64,000 nt of DNA from Deinococcus aquatilis DSM 23025 (GTDB lineage: Bacteria; Deinococcota; Deinococci; Deinococcales; Deinococcaceae), in contig NZ_KB899696.1 of the NCBI RefSeq assembly GCF_000378445.1, positions 62,001 to 126,000 on the forward strand, read 5' to 3'. The notes under the pieces were generated by a model that did no database searches, was not told the origin of the DNA, and was given only the letters and a program-made list of their open reading frames with translations. Position numbers and translations under genes: made by a program. Positions 61,856-64,000 of the stretch are shown piece by piece. Position 1 is the stretch's first letter, and the number at the start of each line of letters is the position of its first letter.

Positions 61856-63160
61856 TCAGTTCGTCTTGTTGGCTTCTGTACCGCTGGGCTTGCTGGCTGC
61901 AGGAGAATTAGGCTCGATGGCTCCGCCCCAGGTGGCCCCGGTGGTGGCGGCCTGCGTGTTGGAGGCGGCTCCGGCAGCGGGAGCCACGGCTGCAGCAGTC
62001 GTGGTCGGCGCGGGGGCACTGGCAGCGGGCGGGGTGGCGGGTTTGGGCGCCTCTTCCATGCGCTCCAGCCACATCGTGCCGATCAGGTTGCGGGCGCTCC
62101 GGCCTGCATTCTTGAGGCTCTGGGCCGCGCCGGGGTTGATGGACTCCACGGCGTTCAGGATGCCCTGACGCGCCACCGGAACACGGGCCAGCACAATTGC
62201 ACCCGTGACCAGCAGCACCAGACCAATCACGCCGCTGCCACCGCTCTGCTCGGATTCATTCTGTTTCACCGCTCTGGCGGCCTTCATCTTCACAGCTTTC
62301 ACGTCTACGTCCTGCTTCATCTTGCCCTCGATCTGGCGGCCAGTACGCGCCGCCTGTTTTGTTTTCTTGGCCCAGTCTTTCTTGAACTCACGCTCGAACT
62401 GCGCCACCTCGCGGCCAGCCTGCTTTTGCAGGGGCGCGACACGCTTGGCGACGGCTTTTTCCAGCTTGGCGGGCTTCCACTCTTTGCGGGCCGCACGCAA
62501 CTCTTTCTCGGCGTCCTTGCGGGCGCGGGCAAGTGCTTTCTCGGCAGCGTGACGGCGGCCTTCTACGGTGTCCTGTGCGTCTCCCAACAGACCCTGTACC
62601 CGGTGGCTCACGTCAGAGATCAGGGCGCTGCCCGCAGTCTTCCCGGTTTGCTGGGCCACAGTCAGGGCTTTGGCAGCAGCCTCACGGCGCTCAGCCGTCG
62701 CTTCCAACACTTCGCCCGACAGCGTGGTCAGGCGCTTGCCTGCTTCCTCACGGGCCACCTGGGCGGCCTCACCTGCATCGTGGCGCAGTTGTACAGCCTT
62801 GGCAGCGGCTCCGGCAGCCAGCACGCCCGCCGCTTCCTGTGCGCTGCCCAGCAGGGCGTGGGCGCGGGGGGGCACTTCTTCACGCAGGGCTTCCAGGGTG
62901 TGGGTCGCGGTGTGCAGGGCCGTCTGAACTGCCGATTGTGCAGCGGTCTGGGCCGCGTGTCCGGCGTGTCCTGCCTGAACTGCCGCGCCTGCCAGAGCGG
63001 GCTTGATGGTGTCGTCCAACGTGCCCTGCGCCGTGCCCAGTGCATCACGGGTGCCCAGCACCAACTTACGGCGAAGGTCGGGATTCAGGCTCAGGGCCGC
63101 CAGTCCACCCAGCAGCAGCAGGCTGCGTTTGCTGACGCCGCCGTTCATGTCGTTGTTCAT
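61856..63160 (-). CDS. Membrane-anchored Ala-rich LEA-like helical protein
   Basis: The 434-residue product begins with a short hydrophobic stretch (SLLLLGGLAALSL) and is then mainly long amphipathic helix, rich in Ala, Lys, Glu and Gln (about 30-275, with QAGREVAQFEREF and KAARAV repeats). This resembles LEA group 3 or apolipoprotein-like helices. A hydrophobic span near 290-312 (GVIGLVLLVTGAIVLARVPVA) follows, then a Thr/Ala/Pro-rich unstructured tail. In this genus such proteins are linked to desiccation tolerance, but that role is inferred here. It is transcribed alone. Confidence 0.65.
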   Translation of the reverse strand: MNNDMNGGVSKRSLLLLGGLAALSLNPDLRRKLVLGTRDALGTAQGTLDDTIKPALAGAAVQAGHAGHAAQTAAQSAVQTALHTATHTLEALREEVPPRAHALLGSAQEAAGVLAAGAAAKAVQLRHDAGEAAQVAREEAGKRLTTLSGEVLEATAERREAAAKALTVAQQTGKTAGSALISDVSHRVQGLLGDAQDTVEGRRHAAEKALARARKDAEKELRAARKEWKPAKLEKAVAKRVAPLQKQAGREVAQFEREFKKDWAKKTKQAARTGRQIEGKMKQDVDVKAVKMKAARAVKQNESEQSGGSGVIGLVLLVTGAIVLARVPVARQGILNAVESINPGAAQSLKNAGRSARNLIGTMWLERMEEAPKPATPPAASAPAPTTTAAAVAPAAGAASNTQAATTGATWGGAIEPNSPAASKPSGTEANKTN

Positions 63161-63306
63161 GGTTCTCCTTTCACGCCTGCCTTGCCATATGGTTTTTCTG
63201 TGGGCAAAGCAAACAATGCGGTCATTGTGGGCTACTTCCTACAGATGAGGATGGGGGGAATGTAACGCGGGGTTCATGTTCGGCGGAGTTGCCTGTGTAG
63301 GTCGCC

Positions 63307-63312
63307 TAGATT
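63307..63312 (+). promoter_or_regulatory. -10 box TAGATT, leaderless promoter
   Basis: TAGATT ends 7 nt before ATG 63320. Confidence 0.55.
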
Positions 63313-63319
63313 GACACCC

Positions 63320-64000
63320 ATGAATCAAGTTCTGCTGATTACGGGCGGGAGTCGCGGCATCGGTGCGGCCACAGCGCTGCTGGCTGCACGGCAGGGGTAC
63401 GTGGTGGCCGTAAATTACAGGCAGGACGTTGCCGCTGCCGGGCAGGTCGTGGCGTCCATCCAGGGCAGTGGAGGTCAGGCCAGAGCCATTCAGGCTGATG
63501 TCAGCAGTGAAAGCGATGTGGAACGGATGTTCCGGGAAGTTGGACAGCAGTTGGGCACGCCGACCGCTCTGGTCAACAACGCGGGCATTCTGGAACAGCA
63601 GACCCGCGTGGAGCATCTGGACGCCAACCGTCTGAGGCGCATTTTTGAAACCAACGTGATCGGCACTTTCCTGTGTGCCCGCGAGGCCGTGCGCTGCATG
63701 TCCACGCGGCACGGCGGACAGGGCGGCTCGATTGTCAACGTGTCTTCTAGGGCAGCGGTGTTGGGTTCGGCTGGCGAGTACGTGGACTACGCCGCTTCCA
63801 AAGGGGCCGTGGATACCCTGACCGTCGGGCTGGCCCACGAAGTGGCGGGCGAGGGCATCCGCGTGAACGGCGTGCGCCCCGGCCTGATCACCACCGAAAT
63901 GCACGCCAGTGGCGGCGAGCCAGAGCGGGTGGCGCGGCTTGCTCCGGGCGTGCCGATGGGCCGGGGCGGAAGGCCCGAAGAGGTGGCGCGGGCCATTCTC
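63320..64000 (+). CDS. Short-chain dehydrogenase/reductase (SDR), 3' end beyond window
   Basis: The first 227 codons are present and the frame is still open at the window end. It has the SDR Rossmann motif LLITGGSRGIGAATALLAARQG (TGxxxGIG), NNAG in ALVNNAGIL, the active-site Ser in NVSSRAAVLG, and YxxxK in DYAASKGAVDTL. This looks like a classical SDR of FabG type. The substrate is not readable. It starts at ATG 63320 behind a TAGATT box. Confidence 0.92.
   Translation, partial: MNQVLLITGGSRGIGAATALLAARQGYVVAVNYRQDVAAAGQVVASIQGSGGQARAIQADVSSESDVERMFREVGQQLGTPTALVNNAGILEQQTRVEHLDANRLRRIFETNVIGTFLCAREAVRCMSTRHGGQGGSIVNVSSRAAVLGSAGEYVDYAASKGAVDTLTVGLAHEVAGEGIRVNGVRPGLITTEMHASGGEPERVARLAPGVPMGRGGRPEEVARAIL

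Overview
The window looks like chromosomal DNA from a Deinococcus-type bacterium (Deinococcota). The grounds are high GC, the gene families present (VanW/PG-binding protein, divergent PAP2/YuiD, META-domain exported proteins, an Ala-rich LEA-like protein), an nusB-folD cluster headed by an Asp23-like gene, and above all the promoter style. At least seventeen genes have a TANNNT -10 box that ends 6-8 nt before an ATG, GTG or TTG, so their mRNAs should be leaderless or nearly so. This assignment is inferred from reading the sequence, not from a search.

Layout. 0.2-5.3 kb: branched-chain amino acid genes (ilvC, leuA), with a SWIM zinc-finger gene between them. leuA is preceded by a complete Leu attenuator with a 15-residue, apparently leaderless leader peptide. 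5.4-11.5 kb: a small membrane protein, a metallophosphoesterase overlapping an LMW-PTP-like gene, two META-domain proteins, a VanW protein, an ACT-like protein and a small unknown. 11.6-15.7 kb: a potABCD polyamine uptake operon on the minus strand, with a possible frameshift at the potA 5' end. 15.8-25 kb: map, a DppA-type peptidase, exported and unknown proteins, a DUF4259 gene pair, ispG overlapping a tiny DUF7710-like gene, and two BMP-family binding proteins. 25-32.4 kb: a GH13 amylase-type enzyme behind a terminator-like hairpin, a small kinase-like ATPase, a YuiD membrane protein, asp23-nusB-folD with stop/start overlaps, and a tannase-like lipoprotein. 32.4-42 kb: ligA, a third BMP protein, an amino-acid ABC binding protein with its permease, an MsmK/UgpC-type ATPase, and a class A penicillin-binding protein. 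42.2-46.2 kb: a vWA protein plus membrane coiled-coil pair, then an AT-richer stretch of small genes and a gene-poor segment. 46.2-54 kb: secA, a subtilisin-like lipoprotein and a large Ig/CarboxypepD-like lipoprotein. 54.2-58.4 kb: tsaD, a barstar/secreted-RNase pair, a heme N-demethylase-like gene and uppP. 58.5-64 kb: a molybdopterin oxidoreductase, a DUF4397 protein, an alpha/beta hydrolase, a long LEA-like protein, and an SDR gene cut by the window end.

Most of the content is ordinary chromosome. The items most worth a second look are the lipoprotein ribonuclease coupled to barstar, the leuA attenuator built on a leaderless peptide, the vWA/membrane module, the membrane-anchored LEA-like protein, three BMP binding proteins without transporters nearby, and at least three families of short structured intergenic repeats.
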